A stretch of 64,000 nt of DNA from JAZKDW01 sp040387375 (GTDB taxonomy: Bacteria; Pseudomonadota; Gammaproteobacteria; Burkholderiales; Burkholderiaceae_D). The position numbers and the translations under genes are program-made. Positions 26,008-35,496 of the stretch are shown here, in pieces. Location of the stretch: the NCBI GenBank assembly GCA_040387375.1, contig JAZKDW010000001.1, positions 1 through 64,000 of the forward strand, in the 5' to 3' direction. Every line of letters begins with the position of its first letter. Position 1 is the first letter of the stretch. Below the pieces are notes generated by a model. The model was given only the letters and a program-made list of their open reading frames with translations, was not told the DNA's origin and made no database searches.

Positions 26008-27720
26008 ATGACAGATGAAACGCGCGGCCTGAAAAATGGCCTCACCAACTACGGCGACCGCGATTTTTCGCTTTATCTGCGGCGCTCGTTCGCGCAGTCG
26101 ATGGGGCTTTCCCGGGCGCTGCTGGACAAGCCCGTCGTGGGGATAGCCTATACGCCGAGCGGCTTCAACAATTGCCACCGGCACTTCCCGGAACTGCTGG
26201 AAGCGGTCAAGCGCGGCGTGCTTGCCGCAGGCGCGCTGCCGCTCGATTTCCCCACCATTTCGTTGGGCGAGGGATTCCTGACGCCGACCAGTCTGCGCTT
26301 TCGCAACCTGATGGCGATGGATACCGAGGAAATGATCCGTGCCCAGCCGATGGATGCGGTGGTGCTGATGGGCGGATGCGACAAGACGGTGCCGGCGCAG
26401 TTGATGGGCGCACTCTCGGCCAATATTCCGGCCGTCCAGCTGGTTGGCGGACCAATGATGACGGGACGCTACCAGGGTGAACGGCTGGGCGCCTGCACCG
26501 ACTGCCGGCGCTTCTGGGGACGCTTCCGGGCGGGGGAAATCGGCAAGGCGCACATCAATGCGGTCGAATCCAACCTGGCCACCACAGCGGGCACTTGCGC
26601 GGTCATGGGCACGGCGTCGACGATGGCTTGCCTGGCCGAAGCCTTGGGCATGATGCTGCCCGGTAGTGCAGCGATACCCGCCGTTCATGCGGACCGCCTG
26701 CGCGCCGCCGAGGAAAGCGGCCGGCTTGCGGTCAGGCTGATCGGCTCCGGCCGCACGCCCGACAAGATCATCACGCGGGACTCGCTTGAAAATGCGATGC
26801 GCGTATTGCTTGCGCTTGGCGGTTCCACCAACGCGATCATTCACCTGACCGCAATCGCCGGCAGGGCCGGCATCGATCTCACGCTGGAGCGTCTCAATGA
26901 ACTCTCCGAGACGACACCGGTGCTGGTCAATCTGAAGCCCGGCGGCAGCCATTACATGGAAGATTTCCATGCCGCCGGCGGCATGGGTGCGGTATTGCGG
27001 GAGCTGCGGTCATTGCTCCACCTGGACTGCCTGACGATCACCGGCGAGACCCTTCGGGAGCGGCTTGACGGCGACGATACATGGGTCGGCCGCGAAGTGA
27101 TTACACCGTTCGACCAGCCGCTTGAGCCCAAGGGCGGCCTGGTTGCCCTGTTCGGCAATCTTGCCCCGGGCGGCGCAATCCTCAAACGTTCGGCGGCCGA
27201 CAGCAGGCTGTTCGAAAAGGAGGGAAGGGCGGTCGTTTTTTCATCGCTCCAGGATCTGGCAGACCGGATAGATGATCCGGATCTGGATGTCGAGGCGGAT
27301 GATTTCCTCGTTCTTCAGAATGCCGGGCCGCACAGCGACTCGGGCATGCCGGAAGCCGGTTATCTGCCGATTCCCCGCAAATTGGCGTCTAAAGGCGTCA
27401 AGGACATGGTGCGCATTTCCGATGCACGCATGAGCGGCACCGCGTTCGGCACGATCGTCCTGCACGTGACACCGGATGCGGCTTCCGGAGGTCCGCTAGC
27501 TCTCGTCCGCAACGGTGACCGCATCAAGCTGTCGGTGGAAAACAAGTCGATCGAATTGCTTGTCACAGCAGAAGAGCTCGATAGGCGGCGCGCAGCGATC
27601 CCCGCGGTGCCGCGGCGAATGCGGCGCGGCTACGACCGGCTTTATGCCGACCACGTCACGGGCGCCGATGGCGGCTGTGACTTCGATTTCATGCGGCAGC
27701 TTCCGGGCTGCCCTGTGTAA
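26008..27720 (+). CDS. IlvD/Edd-family dehydratase
   Basis: A 570-residue Fe-S dehydratase from MTDETRGLKNGLTNYGD; the frame also has an ATG at 25969. Cluster-binding cysteines are in GGCDKTVPAQ and LGACTDCRRFW, plus TAGTCAVMGTAST; the C-terminal domain carries RISDARMSGTAFGT. The family includes dihydroxy-acid dehydratase, phosphogluconate dehydratase and many sugar-acid dehydratases. Its N-terminus (RGLKNGLTNYGDRDFSLYLRRSF) fits the sugar-acid branch. In this operon it probably converts a sugar acid to a 2-keto-3-deoxy acid, feeding the TPP enzyme or aldehyde dehydrogenase. The order of steps is inference. Confidence 0.86.
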   Translation: MTDETRGLKNGLTNYGDRDFSLYLRRSFAQSMGLSRALLDKPVVGIAYTPSGFNNCHRHFPELLEAVKRGVLAAGALPLDFPTISLGEGFLTPTSLRFRNLMAMDTEEMIRAQPMDAVVLMGGCDKTVPAQLMGALSANIPAVQLVGGPMMTGRYQGERLGACTDCRRFWGRFRAGEIGKAHINAVESNLATTAGTCAVMGTASTMACLAEALGMMLPGSAAIPAVHADRLRAAEESGRLAVRLIGSGRTPDKIITRDSLENAMRVLLALGGSTNAIIHLTAIAGRAGIDLTLERLNELSETTPVLVNLKPGGSHYMEDFHAAGGMGAVLRELRSLLHLDCLTITGETLRERLDGDDTWVGREVITPFDQPLEPKGGLVALFGNLAPGGAILKRSAADSRLFEKEGRAVVFSSLQDLADRIDDPDLDVEADDFLVLQNAGPHSDSGMPEAGYLPIPRKLASKGVKDMVRISDARMSGTAFGTIVLHVTPDAASGGPLALVRNGDRIKLSVENKSIELLVTAEELDRRRAAIPAVPRRMRRGYDRLYADHVTGADGGCDFDFMRQLPGCPV

Positions 27721-27783
27721 CACGATGTGCCGGCAACAGCGGCCATTGCCCAATTTTTTAACAACATCAAGGAGAACCGTTTC

Positions 27784-28641
27784 ATGACTTCCCAATCCAA
27801 ACCCGTCGGCTTTGTCGGCATCGGCAACATCGGCACCCCCATGGTCTTGTCGCTCATCCGCGGCGGCTTCAACGTCATGGTCCGCGACCTGCGTCGCGAA
27901 GCGGCGGCTGAATGCCTGGAAGGCGGCGCGCAATTCGCCGCCAGCAATCAGGAATTGGCCGATGCTTGCGATTTGATCGGTGTTGCCGTCGTCAATGACG
28001 CGCAGGTGAAATCGCTGCTCTGCGACGCCGGTGGACTGCTCGAAGTCATGCGGCCTGGCACCATGCTGGTGCTCCATTCGACCATTCTGCCAGCCACCGT
28101 GCGCGCGATGGGTGAAGAAGCGGCGAAGAAGGGCATTCGCCTGGTCGATGCGCAGCTGAGCGGTGGCGATCTGCGGGCCAGGAAGGGCGATCTCGCCTTC
28201 ATGGTGGGTGGTACAGCCGAAGATTTCGAGCGCAGTGTCGCCTATCTGAAACCGATGGGCCGCCGTACCGAACACATGGGTGACCTGGGTGCCGGCGCTG
28301 CCACGAAGATCGCGATCCAGATGATGACCTTCGGTAACTGGGTCGCCGCCATGGAATCGATGCGGCTCGCCGGTGCGCTTGGGCTGGACGAGAAGAAGCT
28401 CGCCAATTTTGCCACTGATACCACGGCCGACTCCTGGGTTGCGCAGACCTGGGGCAACTATGACCGCCTGCTGCGTGAGCACCGGCTCAACGGCAGTGAG
28501 GAGCTGTTCCGCATGTTCGACAAGGATCTCTTCAATGCCGTCGCGCTCGGCCGCGAAATCGGCGTGCTGCTGCCTGCCACCGCGGTGGGTAGTCAGGTAC
28601 TCGCGTCCCTGGCAAAAGAGCGTCTGGCGCGGCCGGCATAA
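27784..28641 (+). CDS. NAD(P)-dependent beta-hydroxyacid dehydrogenase (3-hydroxyisobutyrate dehydrogenase family)
   Basis: A 285-residue oxidoreductase from MTSQSKPV, preceded by AAGGAGAACC. The Rossmann motif is GFVGIGNIGTPM; the substrate-binding motif aligns to DAQLSGGDLRARKGDLAFMVGG (family D-A-P-V-S-G-G); and the catalytic lysine lies in GAATKIAIQMM. The Pro-Val of the usual D-A-P-V-S-G-G is Gln-Leu here, suggesting a changed substrate. Relatives reduce tartronate semialdehyde or oxidise 3-hydroxyisobutyrate or similar acids. Position between the dehydratase and GlcG-like genes supports a role in polyol or sugar-acid breakdown. Confidence 0.84.
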   Translation: MTSQSKPVGFVGIGNIGTPMVLSLIRGGFNVMVRDLRREAAAECLEGGAQFAASNQELADACDLIGVAVVNDAQVKSLLCDAGGLLEVMRPGTMLVLHSTILPATVRAMGEEAAKKGIRLVDAQLSGGDLRARKGDLAFMVGGTAEDFERSVAYLKPMGRRTEHMGDLGAGAATKIAIQMMTFGNWVAAMESMRLAGALGLDEKKLANFATDTTADSWVAQTWGNYDRLLREHRLNGSEELFRMFDKDLFNAVALGREIGVLLPATAVGSQVLASLAKERLARPA

Positions 28642-28700
28642 ATTGTGCTGCATCAGCTGAAGCACCACCACACAAGCACTCAATCGAAAGGATCAGCACC

Positions 28701-29132
28701 ATGTCAAATGTAGTCGTACAAAAGGCCGTCATCTCGCTGGAATATGCGGACAAAATGATCAAGCGCGCGCTGGAAAGAGCGGTCGAGCTGGAAAAAAACG
28801 TGGCCATCGCGGTCGTCGATGACGGCGGCTACCTGATTGCCTTCGCCCGCATGGATGATGCCAATCCATCGACCGTCAAGATTGCGCTCGACAAGGCATT
28901 CACGGCGGCGACCACCCGGATCGCCACGCATAAATGGTTCGACATCATCGAAAACGATGCGCCCCTGCGCGCCGGCGCCGCAATCGGCGTGGAGCGCTTG
29001 ATCGTATTCGGCGGCGGACAGCCGATCATGCATGAAGGCATGCATGTGGGCGCCATTGGCGTCAGCGGCGGCCACTGGACCGGCGACACCGATATCGGTT
29101 CGGCCGCTCTCGCCATCCTCGAGGCCAGCTGA
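28701..29132 (+). CDS. GlcG/HbpS-family protein
   Basis: A 143-residue protein of the former DUF336 family, with the hallmark NVAIAVVDDGGYLIAFARMDDA, DKAFTAATTRIAT and GGGQPIM...GAIGVSGG segments. Members include GlcG of glycolate operons and haem-binding HbpS; the biochemical role in catabolic operons is unsettled. GAAAGGATC precedes the ATG. Located between the dehydrogenase and the isomerase gene in the same operon, so it probably aids an enzyme or binds a small ligand. No signal peptide, hence cytoplasmic. Confidence 0.85.
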   Translation: MSNVVVQKAVISLEYADKMIKRALERAVELEKNVAIAVVDDGGYLIAFARMDDANPSTVKIALDKAFTAATTRIATHKWFDIIENDAPLRAGAAIGVERLIVFGGGQPIMHEGMHVGAIGVSGGHWTGDTDIGSAALAILEAS

Positions 29133-29224
29133 ACAGCCGCAAGCGGAGCCCACTGAAGCAAAGGTGACGCGGCCAATCTGCGTCACCTTGACGAATGCAT
29201 CAACACGACGAAGGAGGAGTTTCA

Positions 29225-30028
29225 GTGTTTCGAACATCTTTTAATTCTGGTTTCCTGATGGACTGCTCGGCAACGGAAGCCGTCCGCATGATCCGCGACC
29301 ACGGCTACGACGCTGCCGAACTCAACGCCGAAACCCTGCCCTGGGCAAAGGGACATATTGGTCCGCACACGCCCGCCAACGTCCGGGCTGAACTGGCCCG
29401 GCTGGGTCCTTATTCCGCGATCAGCGCGCACCATGCGGATTTCGGGCTTGCCGACGAAGCTCGCCGCATGGCTGCGGTGGATTGGACGTTGAAGCTGATC
29501 GAGACGGCGCCTGACTACGGTGTCGACATCGTTCACGTCATCCCGGGAAATGACGCCGACCTCGACTGCCTCTATGACTCGCTGTCCGCGGCGGTCGCTC
29601 TGGCGGGGAAGCTCGGCATTCAGCTGGCGCTGGAGCCGATCATCAATCAACGAATCGGCACCACCGGCGGCATGCTCGCCGCGATCCGGAAAATCCCGGG
29701 GCTCAAGGTGAATTTTGACCCGTCACATCTCGAGGTGATGGAGCACGACATACAGGATGCGGCCGAAAGACTGGGACCCCACGTATGCCACGTGCACATG
29801 AAGGACGCGACCGGCAATCCGGAACGCTTCGCCTTCGTTCCCCTGGGAACTGGCACCATCGCCTTCGAGCCGATGCTGCGAACGCTGCAAGCGAAAGGCT
29901 TCGACGGTTATCTGTCGGTCGAGCACGAAAGCCATTATTTTGCGGGCGACACCCGGCCGGCGACGCAGGTGCTCAAGGAAAGCCGTGAGTTCATCGACGC
30001 CGTGGTCAAGCGGGCAGGAGCGCGCTGA
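29225..30028 (+). CDS. TIM-barrel sugar isomerase/epimerase
   Basis: A 267-residue AP-endonuclease-2 family protein, like hydroxypyruvate isomerases, IolE and IolI. I choose the GTG at 29225 because AAGGAGGAG precedes it; the earlier ATG at 29195 has no such site. Metal-site residues appear in LALEPIINQR (Glu), VNFDPSHLEVM (Asp, His), CHVHMKDA (His) and SVEHES (Glu). In an operon with an IolD-like enzyme it may isomerise or dehydrate a keto-inositol-like compound. The reaction is inferred from family and context. Confidence 0.83.
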   Translation: MFRTSFNSGFLMDCSATEAVRMIRDHGYDAAELNAETLPWAKGHIGPHTPANVRAELARLGPYSAISAHHADFGLADEARRMAAVDWTLKLIETAPDYGVDIVHVIPGNDADLDCLYDSLSAAVALAGKLGIQLALEPIINQRIGTTGGMLAAIRKIPGLKVNFDPSHLEVMEHDIQDAAERLGPHVCHVHMKDATGNPERFAFVPLGTGTIAFEPMLRTLQAKGFDGYLSVEHESHYFAGDTRPATQVLKESREFIDAVVKRAGAR

Positions 30029-30030
30029 TC

Positions 30031-30726
30031 ATGGACTACGTTTTTCAGTTCGATCTGAGCGCCGATGACTGGCTGCTGCTGGTCAATGGCGCCGTGCGCA
30101 CGATCGTGTTTTCGGTCGGCGGCATGATTGTCGGCCTCGCCGTCGGCATTCTTTGTGCGGTCTGGCGCATCGGCAGCAATCCGGTGCTGAAGGCGATCAG
30201 TGGCGCGTATGTCGAGTTCGTGCGCAACACGCCGCTGCTGGTGCAGCTCTTCATCATTTACTTCGGGCTTCCGGCCCTGGGTATACGCATGGCGGCCGAC
30301 ACCGCCGCGATGATCGCGCTGATCTTCAACTTCGGCGCCTACGCGACAGAGATCGTGCGTGCAGGCATCGAGGCCATGCCGCGCGGCCAGATCGAGGCTG
30401 CCTGGTCGCTCGGACTGGCGCGTTGGGAAATCTTCCGTCACGTGATCATCCTGCCGGCGCTGGAGCGTGTCTATCCGTCGCTTGCCAGTCAGTTCACGCT
30501 GCTCATGCTCGGCACCAGTATCGTATCGGTGATTGGCGCAAGCGAGCTGACCTCGGCCGCAAATTCGGTGCAGGCGCAGAACTTCCGCAGCTTCGAGGTC
30601 TATCTGACAGCGACCGCCATGTATCTCACGCTGACGCTTGGCTTCCGGCTGATGTTTTCCATGCTCGCCCTGGTGATTTTCCCGCGGCGTCGTGTGGTCG
30701 GCATTGCATCCAGGCAGGGGGCATAA
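30031..30726 (+). CDS. Amino-acid-type ABC transporter permease
   Basis: A 231-residue HisM/GlnP-family permease with about five membrane helices and the EAA loop IEAAWSLGLARWEIFRHVIILPA. It begins 2 bp after the isomerase stop. With the next permease it would form a heterodimeric channel fed by the binding protein encoded at 20442-21242. Substrate unknown; co-expression with sugar-acid enzymes suggests a hydroxylated carboxylate rather than a standard amino acid. Confidence 0.87.
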   Translation: MDYVFQFDLSADDWLLLVNGAVRTIVFSVGGMIVGLAVGILCAVWRIGSNPVLKAISGAYVEFVRNTPLLVQLFIIYFGLPALGIRMAADTAAMIALIFNFGAYATEIVRAGIEAMPRGQIEAAWSLGLARWEIFRHVIILPALERVYPSLASQFTLLMLGTSIVSVIGASELTSAANSVQAQNFRSFEVYLTATAMYLTLTLGFRLMFSMLALVIFPRRRVVGIASRQGA

Positions 30727-30727
30727 G

Positions 30728-31393
30728 ATGCGCGAATTTGCTTTCATCGATCTCTGGCATCTTGTTCACGCTGCGCAATGGACCGTGATCCTGACCCTGG
30801 TTGCCTTCATCGGCGGCGGCCTCGTTGGCGTCGTGATTACCCTGATGCGGATATCGAACAATGCGTTCATACGCCGCGTTGCGCAGATCTATATTCTGGT
30901 GCTCCAGGGGACGCCCCTGCTGATGCAGATTTTCCTTGCCTACTTTGGGCTGTCGCTGCTCGGCGTGAATCTGCCCCCGCTGGTCGCTGCGGGGATCGCC
31001 CTGACCGCGTATGCGAGTGCCTTCTCCGCTGAAATCTGGCGTGGGGCAGTCGAATCGATACCGCGGCCGCAGTGGGAAGGTTCGGCATCGCTGGGCTTTA
31101 CGCGGCTCGAGCAAATCCGGTACGTCATCGCGCCCCAAGCGATACGCATCGCGCTGCCATCAACGGTGGGCTTCGCGGTGCAAATCGTCAAGAACACCTC
31201 GCTTGCGGCAATCATCGGGCTGACTGAAGTTACACGGGTCGCCCAACTTATCAACAATGTTCTCATCGACCCGATCACCATCTTCGGAACGGCGGCAGCG
31301 ATCTATTTCGCCATCTGCTTCCCGTTGTCCGTGATCAGTCGTTACTTCGAGCGGAAACTCCATGTCAATCGTCCAAGTATCAGCGGTTTCTAA
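30728..31393 (+). CDS. Amino-acid-type ABC transporter permease
   Basis: Second permease, 221 residues from MREFAFI, one base after the previous stop. EAA-type loop WEGSASLGFTRLEQIRYVIAPQ; the sequence LQGTPLLMQIFLAYFGLS marks the HisQM family. It overlaps the ATPase gene by 32 bases, so the last three genes of the operon are tightly coupled. Confidence 0.86.
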   Translation: MREFAFIDLWHLVHAAQWTVILTLVAFIGGGLVGVVITLMRISNNAFIRRVAQIYILVLQGTPLLMQIFLAYFGLSLLGVNLPPLVAAGIALTAYASAFSAEIWRGAVESIPRPQWEGSASLGFTRLEQIRYVIAPQAIRIALPSTVGFAVQIVKNTSLAAIIGLTEVTRVAQLINNVLIDPITIFGTAAAIYFAICFPLSVISRYFERKLHVNRPSISGF

Positions 31394-32093
31394 GAGCTAC
31401 GGCGCACTTCAGGTGCTCCATGACGTTTCATTCAATGTGGAACGCGGCAACGTGGTCGTCCTGATCGGGCGTAGCGGTTCCGGCAAGAGCACGATCCTGC
31501 GCTGCCTGAATGGTCTGGAAACCTTCAGTTCAGGGAAGATTCAGATTGCAGGGCATGAGCTGAATCATGCGGAAACCAATCTGCGCGCACTGCGTCAGGA
31601 TGTCGGAATCGTCTTCCAGCACTACAATCTCTTTCCTCATCTGACTGTGGAAAAAAACATCACGCTTGCGCTCAAGGTCGTCAAGGGAATGGCGCCTGTC
31701 GATACGCAGGGAATTGCCGAAAAGGTACTCACCCAGGTCGGGCTGCTTGACAAGTTCAATGCCTACCCGGAGCAACTTTCTGGCGGTCAGCAACAACGGG
31801 TGGCGATTGCCAGGTCGCTCGCCATGTCTCCCAAGGTCATGCTGTTCGATGAGGTCACATCGGCGCTCGATCCGGAACTCAAGGAGGAAGTCCTGAAAGT
31901 CGTGGAAAGCCTGGCGGAGCAAGGCATGACGATGCTGATGGTCACGCATGAAATGAACTTTGCGCGGCATGTCGCCGACAAGGTGATTTTCATGCAGGGC
32001 GGGCGCATCCACGAGGGCGGCGACGCCGGGCAGATCTTCAACGACCCGCAGACACCGGAGCTGCGTCAATTCATCTCCAGCCGGGTGATCTGA
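31362..32093 (+). CDS. Amino-acid-type ABC transporter ATPase
   Basis: A 243-residue ATPase with Walker A GRSGSGKST, Q-loop IVFQHYNLFPHLT, signature LSGGQQQR, Walker B VMLFDEVTSALDPE and H-loop MVTHEM, the GlnQ/HisP pattern. It is the last gene of the iclR-headed operon. No strong intrinsic terminator follows; the next 515 bp are non-coding until the Rieske gene at 32609. Confidence 0.9.
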   Translation: MSIVQVSAVSKSYGALQVLHDVSFNVERGNVVVLIGRSGSGKSTILRCLNGLETFSSGKIQIAGHELNHAETNLRALRQDVGIVFQHYNLFPHLTVEKNITLALKVVKGMAPVDTQGIAEKVLTQVGLLDKFNAYPEQLSGGQQQRVAIARSLAMSPKVMLFDEVTSALDPELKEEVLKVVESLAEQGMTMLMVTHEMNFARHVADKVIFMQGGRIHEGGDAGQIFNDPQTPELRQFISSRVI

Positions 32094-32608
32094 GTTGCAG
32101 GCCTGCCGCGTTTGAAATGACTGGCAGTCGCCGGAAGCATGTCGCTGCCGGTATTCCAGGTTTTGCCGCGTTAAACCGGCCAGCATGTCCCCTTGCAGAA
32201 CGACTCACGTTTTGCAGGCGGATGGCACCCCATCCGCAATCTCTGCTTCATCCTCGCATTGTCTCCCCAGCCCCACATCCATTTCACATTACTTTTTATT
32301 GATCCGAATAGCTGGAGGCGGCAGGTTTTAACAAACGCTCCCCGGGATTGACCGTTTGTCCGTGAGACAGGCGGAAATCCTTGCCAGATAATTAAAATCA
32401 ACGCCGCTGTTGACAACAAAATTTCTCTATCGCATACTTGCCTCACTAAACGTTAGTCGCTCATTGAATGAATGAAATCCAATATCATGAAAACATGCAT
32501 GATTGGGTGGCTATACGCGCTTGATCCGGAATGAACGGACCGCGGCCGTAGCTTTGTGCCTGGCCGCGAAACAAGCCGATAACCCTTTACTGAACGCGAG
32601 GCATCGAT
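32094..32608. other. 515-bp intergenic region
   Basis: Contains a hairpin GCGGATGG-CACC-CCATCCGC (32218-32237) without a T-run, which may help end the upstream operon, then promoter and operator A (32398-32438) and a 164-base untranslated leader. The leader has a possible 18-codon frame (32468-32524, no good ribosome site) and a hairpin CGCGGCC/GGCCGCG (32541-32568). I see no convincing protein gene. Confidence 0.6.
32398..32438 (+). promoter_or_regulatory. Operator A and sigma-70 promoter of the Rieske/ligase/SDR genes
   Basis: TCAAC-gccgct-GTTGA (32398-32413) is a perfect 5+5 dyad. Its right half forms the -35 box TTGACA (32410-32415), followed after exactly 17 bp by CATACT (32433-32438). 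A repressor on the dyad would block polymerase. The same operator occurs at four other promoters in the window. Confidence 0.82.
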
Positions 32609-33760
32609 ATGGAGAAATCCAAGCTGGACCAGGTTATCAGCGAGGTCGGGGAGTATTACAAGAACAACGGCACCAAGCTCGCGCCGGCTGAGGCATTCCA
32701 TGCGGCCAGCAGCTATTCCGATCCTGCATGGCTTGAGAAAGAAAGGGAAGTGTTGAGGCGGTATCCTGTCATCGTCGGGCACTCTTCCAGGATCAAGGCA
32801 GCAGGCGATTTCTTCACGGACGATCTGGCGGGTGTGCCGATCATCGTGGTCAGGCAGAATGACGGATCGGTGCGAGCACTGATCAACGTTTGCCGGCATC
32901 GCGGCGCCAAGGTGTGCACCGAGGCGTCCGGTACGCGCCGCAATTTTGTATGCCCTTATCACGCGTGGTCATACCGGACCGACGGCTCGCTGCTCAAGAT
33001 TCCGCGCGAAGAAGCTTTTCCGAATCTGAACACGCAGGATCATGGCCTCGCCGAACTGCCGGTGGAAGAACGGCACGGATTCATCTGGGTGGTCGCGACG
33101 CCCGGCGCGACAATCGACGTCGCAGCACATCTCGGCGGCATCGATGCAGAGCTTGCAAGTTATAAATCCGCCGACATGGTTCTGGAGCGGGATACTGTCC
33201 TGTCTGAAGATATCAACTGGAAGTTCGTGCTTGACGGATTCCTGGAGGTTTACCACTTCGCCTCTCTGCACTCGAAAACCATTGCCCCGTACTTTCACGG
33301 GCAGTATTCCCCTTACGATGAATTCGGCATGCACGGGCGTCTGATCGGCGTGCGCAAATCGTTCGATGCAGTACGTGGCAATGTTCCGGAAGATGCCGAA
33401 GCCTCGGACCTCATCAAGCATTTTGCGATGAACTACCTGATCTTCCCCAATACGGTACTGGTCTGGCAAGCCGACCACTTCGAATGCTGGACCGCATTTC
33501 CAGGTGAGCAGGCAGACAAGTGCAAGGTGCGTGTGCAGTCGATAACAACGAAGGAAATGTCTGGTCCTGATTACACAAGCAGGTGGGACAAGAACTGGAA
33601 GATCATGATCGGCACGGTCATCGCCGAGGACTGGGCGGTGTCAAAGACGATTCAGCAGTCGCTCCACGCAGTGCCGGAGAACCAGCTCGTGTTCGGACGC
33701 AATGAGCCCGGAATGCAGCATTTTCACGGACAGATGCGGAAAGAAATCACCGGCGAATAG
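32609..33760 (+). CDS. Rieske [2Fe-2S] oxygenase, alpha subunit
   Basis: A 383-residue Rieske non-haem iron oxygenase. Rieske ligands CRHRGAKVC...CPYHAW (about residues 92-116); iron-site ligands in LDGFLEVYHFASLH. No beta-subunit gene is adjacent, so it may be a homotrimer, or pair with the NTF2-like protein encoded at 52753, which is under the same operator type. No reductase lies next to it. It is the first gene behind promoter A and precedes a CoA ligase, so hydroxylation probably prepares a carboxylic acid or steroid/terpenoid-like ring for CoA-dependent breakdown (inference). Confidence 0.86.
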   Translation: MEKSKLDQVISEVGEYYKNNGTKLAPAEAFHAASSYSDPAWLEKEREVLRRYPVIVGHSSRIKAAGDFFTDDLAGVPIIVVRQNDGSVRALINVCRHRGAKVCTEASGTRRNFVCPYHAWSYRTDGSLLKIPREEAFPNLNTQDHGLAELPVEERHGFIWVVATPGATIDVAAHLGGIDAELASYKSADMVLERDTVLSEDINWKFVLDGFLEVYHFASLHSKTIAPYFHGQYSPYDEFGMHGRLIGVRKSFDAVRGNVPEDAEASDLIKHFAMNYLIFPNTVLVWQADHFECWTAFPGEQADKCKVRVQSITTKEMSGPDYTSRWDKNWKIMIGTVIAEDWAVSKTIQQSLHAVPENQLVFGRNEPGMQHFHGQMRKEITGE

Positions 33761-33939
33761 TGGCTCACGTGCTCATGGAAGGGGCACTTGACAGCGCGCA
33801 TCCTTCCGCCGGGGCCGGGTAGTCATTCCATCGCTTTCATTTGCATGTCCCGTTGCCAGTTTCATCGCTGGCAACCAGGGGCAGCATAAGCATAATAATA
33901 AAAAGATCTGCGCGATCAAATCATTCGGAGACAAGGTCT

Positions 33940-35496
33940 ATGCACGTCCATAGCATCGAAGAAATCATAAGAACGTTCGCGGCCACCAGCGGCGACAAGC
34001 CGATCGCCACCTACAACGATCAGACAAAAACCTACCGCGAGATGGACCTGCGGTCGAACAGGGTTGCCAATGCCCTCATCGCCGAAGGTCTGCGGCCGGA
34101 CAGCCGTTTTGCGTTCATCGACAAAAGCGGTCACGCCGTATTCGAAACCCTTTTCGGCGCACGAAAAATGGGCGCCGTGCAGATTGCCGTGAACTGGCGT
34201 CTTTCGCCGCGAGAGATGGCGCATGTCATCAACGACTCCGAATCCGAGGTCGTTATCGTCGGATCGGATTTTTTTCGTCATATCGACGAAATTGCTCCTG
34301 AACTGAAAAATGTCCGCAAGATCATCGCCATGGGCGATCATCCTGAGCACGTGTCGTACGACGACTGGCTTGCCGATAAGGCGGCTACCGATCCGGGACA
34401 CCAGTCAGGTCCTGACGACATCGCCCTGCAGCTTTACACCTCAGGCACCACCGGTTTGCCCAAGGGGACAATGCTGGCCAACGCCAATATCTTTGCGTTC
34501 GTCGAATCGGCCGAGAAAGCCTTCAAGGTAAATTCCGACGGTGTGCATCTGATCTGCGTTCCGCTGTTCCACGTCGGCGGCATCGTCTGGTCCCTGCAGG
34601 CCATGGCGCATGGCGGGCATTGCATCGGCACGAGGGACTTCGATGGTCCGGCGCTGATTCGCGCATTTCCGAAATATGGCGTTACGCACGGCATGATGGT
34701 GCCCGCTGTAATCCAGATGCTGCTTGCGGTTCCGGAAGCGAGGACAACCGATTTCTCGACCTTGCGGGGGATCACCTATGGCGGCTCTGCGATTTCGGAG
34801 AAGGTGCTGGCGGACGCACTCAATACCTTCAAATGCGGCCTGTATGGCATGTATGGTTCCACCGAACTCAGTTTCGGCATCACCATGCTTGCCCCCGACG
34901 AGCATGATCCAGTCAACAAGCCGGAGATCCTGACGTCCTGCGGCAAGGCGCTTCCAGGAACGGAAATGCGCATTGTCGATCCGGCATCGCTGGAAGACGT
35001 CGCGGACGAAGCCATCGGCGAGGTCTGGATACGCAGTCCCCAGGTCACCCGCGGATATTGGAAACAGCCAAAGTCGACGGCGGATGTTTTCCTGAAGGAT
35101 GGCTGGTACCGGACAGGCGATATCGGCTATATCAGGAATGGTTATCTGTTTCTTCATGATCGCCTGAAAGACATGATTGTCTCGGGCGCGGAAAACGTCT
35201 ACCCGGCGGAAGTCGAGCGTGTGCTTGCGGAGCACCCCGGCATTGCCGAAGCCGCCGTCATCGGCATCCCCGACGAGAAGTGGGGCGAGAGCGTCAAGGC
35301 GATCGTCGTTCTGGCAAAGGGCGCGACTCTCGCCGGTGAAGACATCATTGCTTATACGCGTGCCAACCTCGCTCATTACAAATGCCCTAAATCGGTTGAT
35401 ATCGTCCCGTCCCTGCCACGCACGCCGTCCGGAAAAATCGTCAAACACGAGCTTCGCGAACCTTTCTGGGCTGGCCGCAAGCGCCGCGTCAATTGA
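33940..35496 (+). CDS. AMP-forming acyl/aryl-CoA ligase
   Basis: A 518-residue ANL-family ligase from MHVHSIEE, with GGAGACAAGG upstream; the frame to 33841 is open but lacks a site. Core motifs: P-loop YTSGTTGLPKG, A5 YGSTEL, A7 YRTGDIG, A8 RLKDMIVSGAENVYP, and the catalytic lysine in PSGKIVKHEL. It resembles the 4-coumarate/cyclohexanecarboxylate/medium-chain branch. The 179 bp after the Rieske gene hold no visible terminator, so it is probably in the same transcript. Confidence 0.86.
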   Translation: MHVHSIEEIIRTFAATSGDKPIATYNDQTKTYREMDLRSNRVANALIAEGLRPDSRFAFIDKSGHAVFETLFGARKMGAVQIAVNWRLSPREMAHVINDSESEVVIVGSDFFRHIDEIAPELKNVRKIIAMGDHPEHVSYDDWLADKAATDPGHQSGPDDIALQLYTSGTTGLPKGTMLANANIFAFVESAEKAFKVNSDGVHLICVPLFHVGGIVWSLQAMAHGGHCIGTRDFDGPALIRAFPKYGVTHGMMVPAVIQMLLAVPEARTTDFSTLRGITYGGSAISEKVLADALNTFKCGLYGMYGSTELSFGITMLAPDEHDPVNKPEILTSCGKALPGTEMRIVDPASLEDVADEAIGEVWIRSPQVTRGYWKQPKSTADVFLKDGWYRTGDIGYIRNGYLFLHDRLKDMIVSGAENVYPAEVERVLAEHPGIAEAAVIGIPDEKWGESVKAIVVLAKGATLAGEDIIAYTRANLAHYKCPKSVDIVPSLPRTPSGKIVKHELREPFWAGRKRRVN

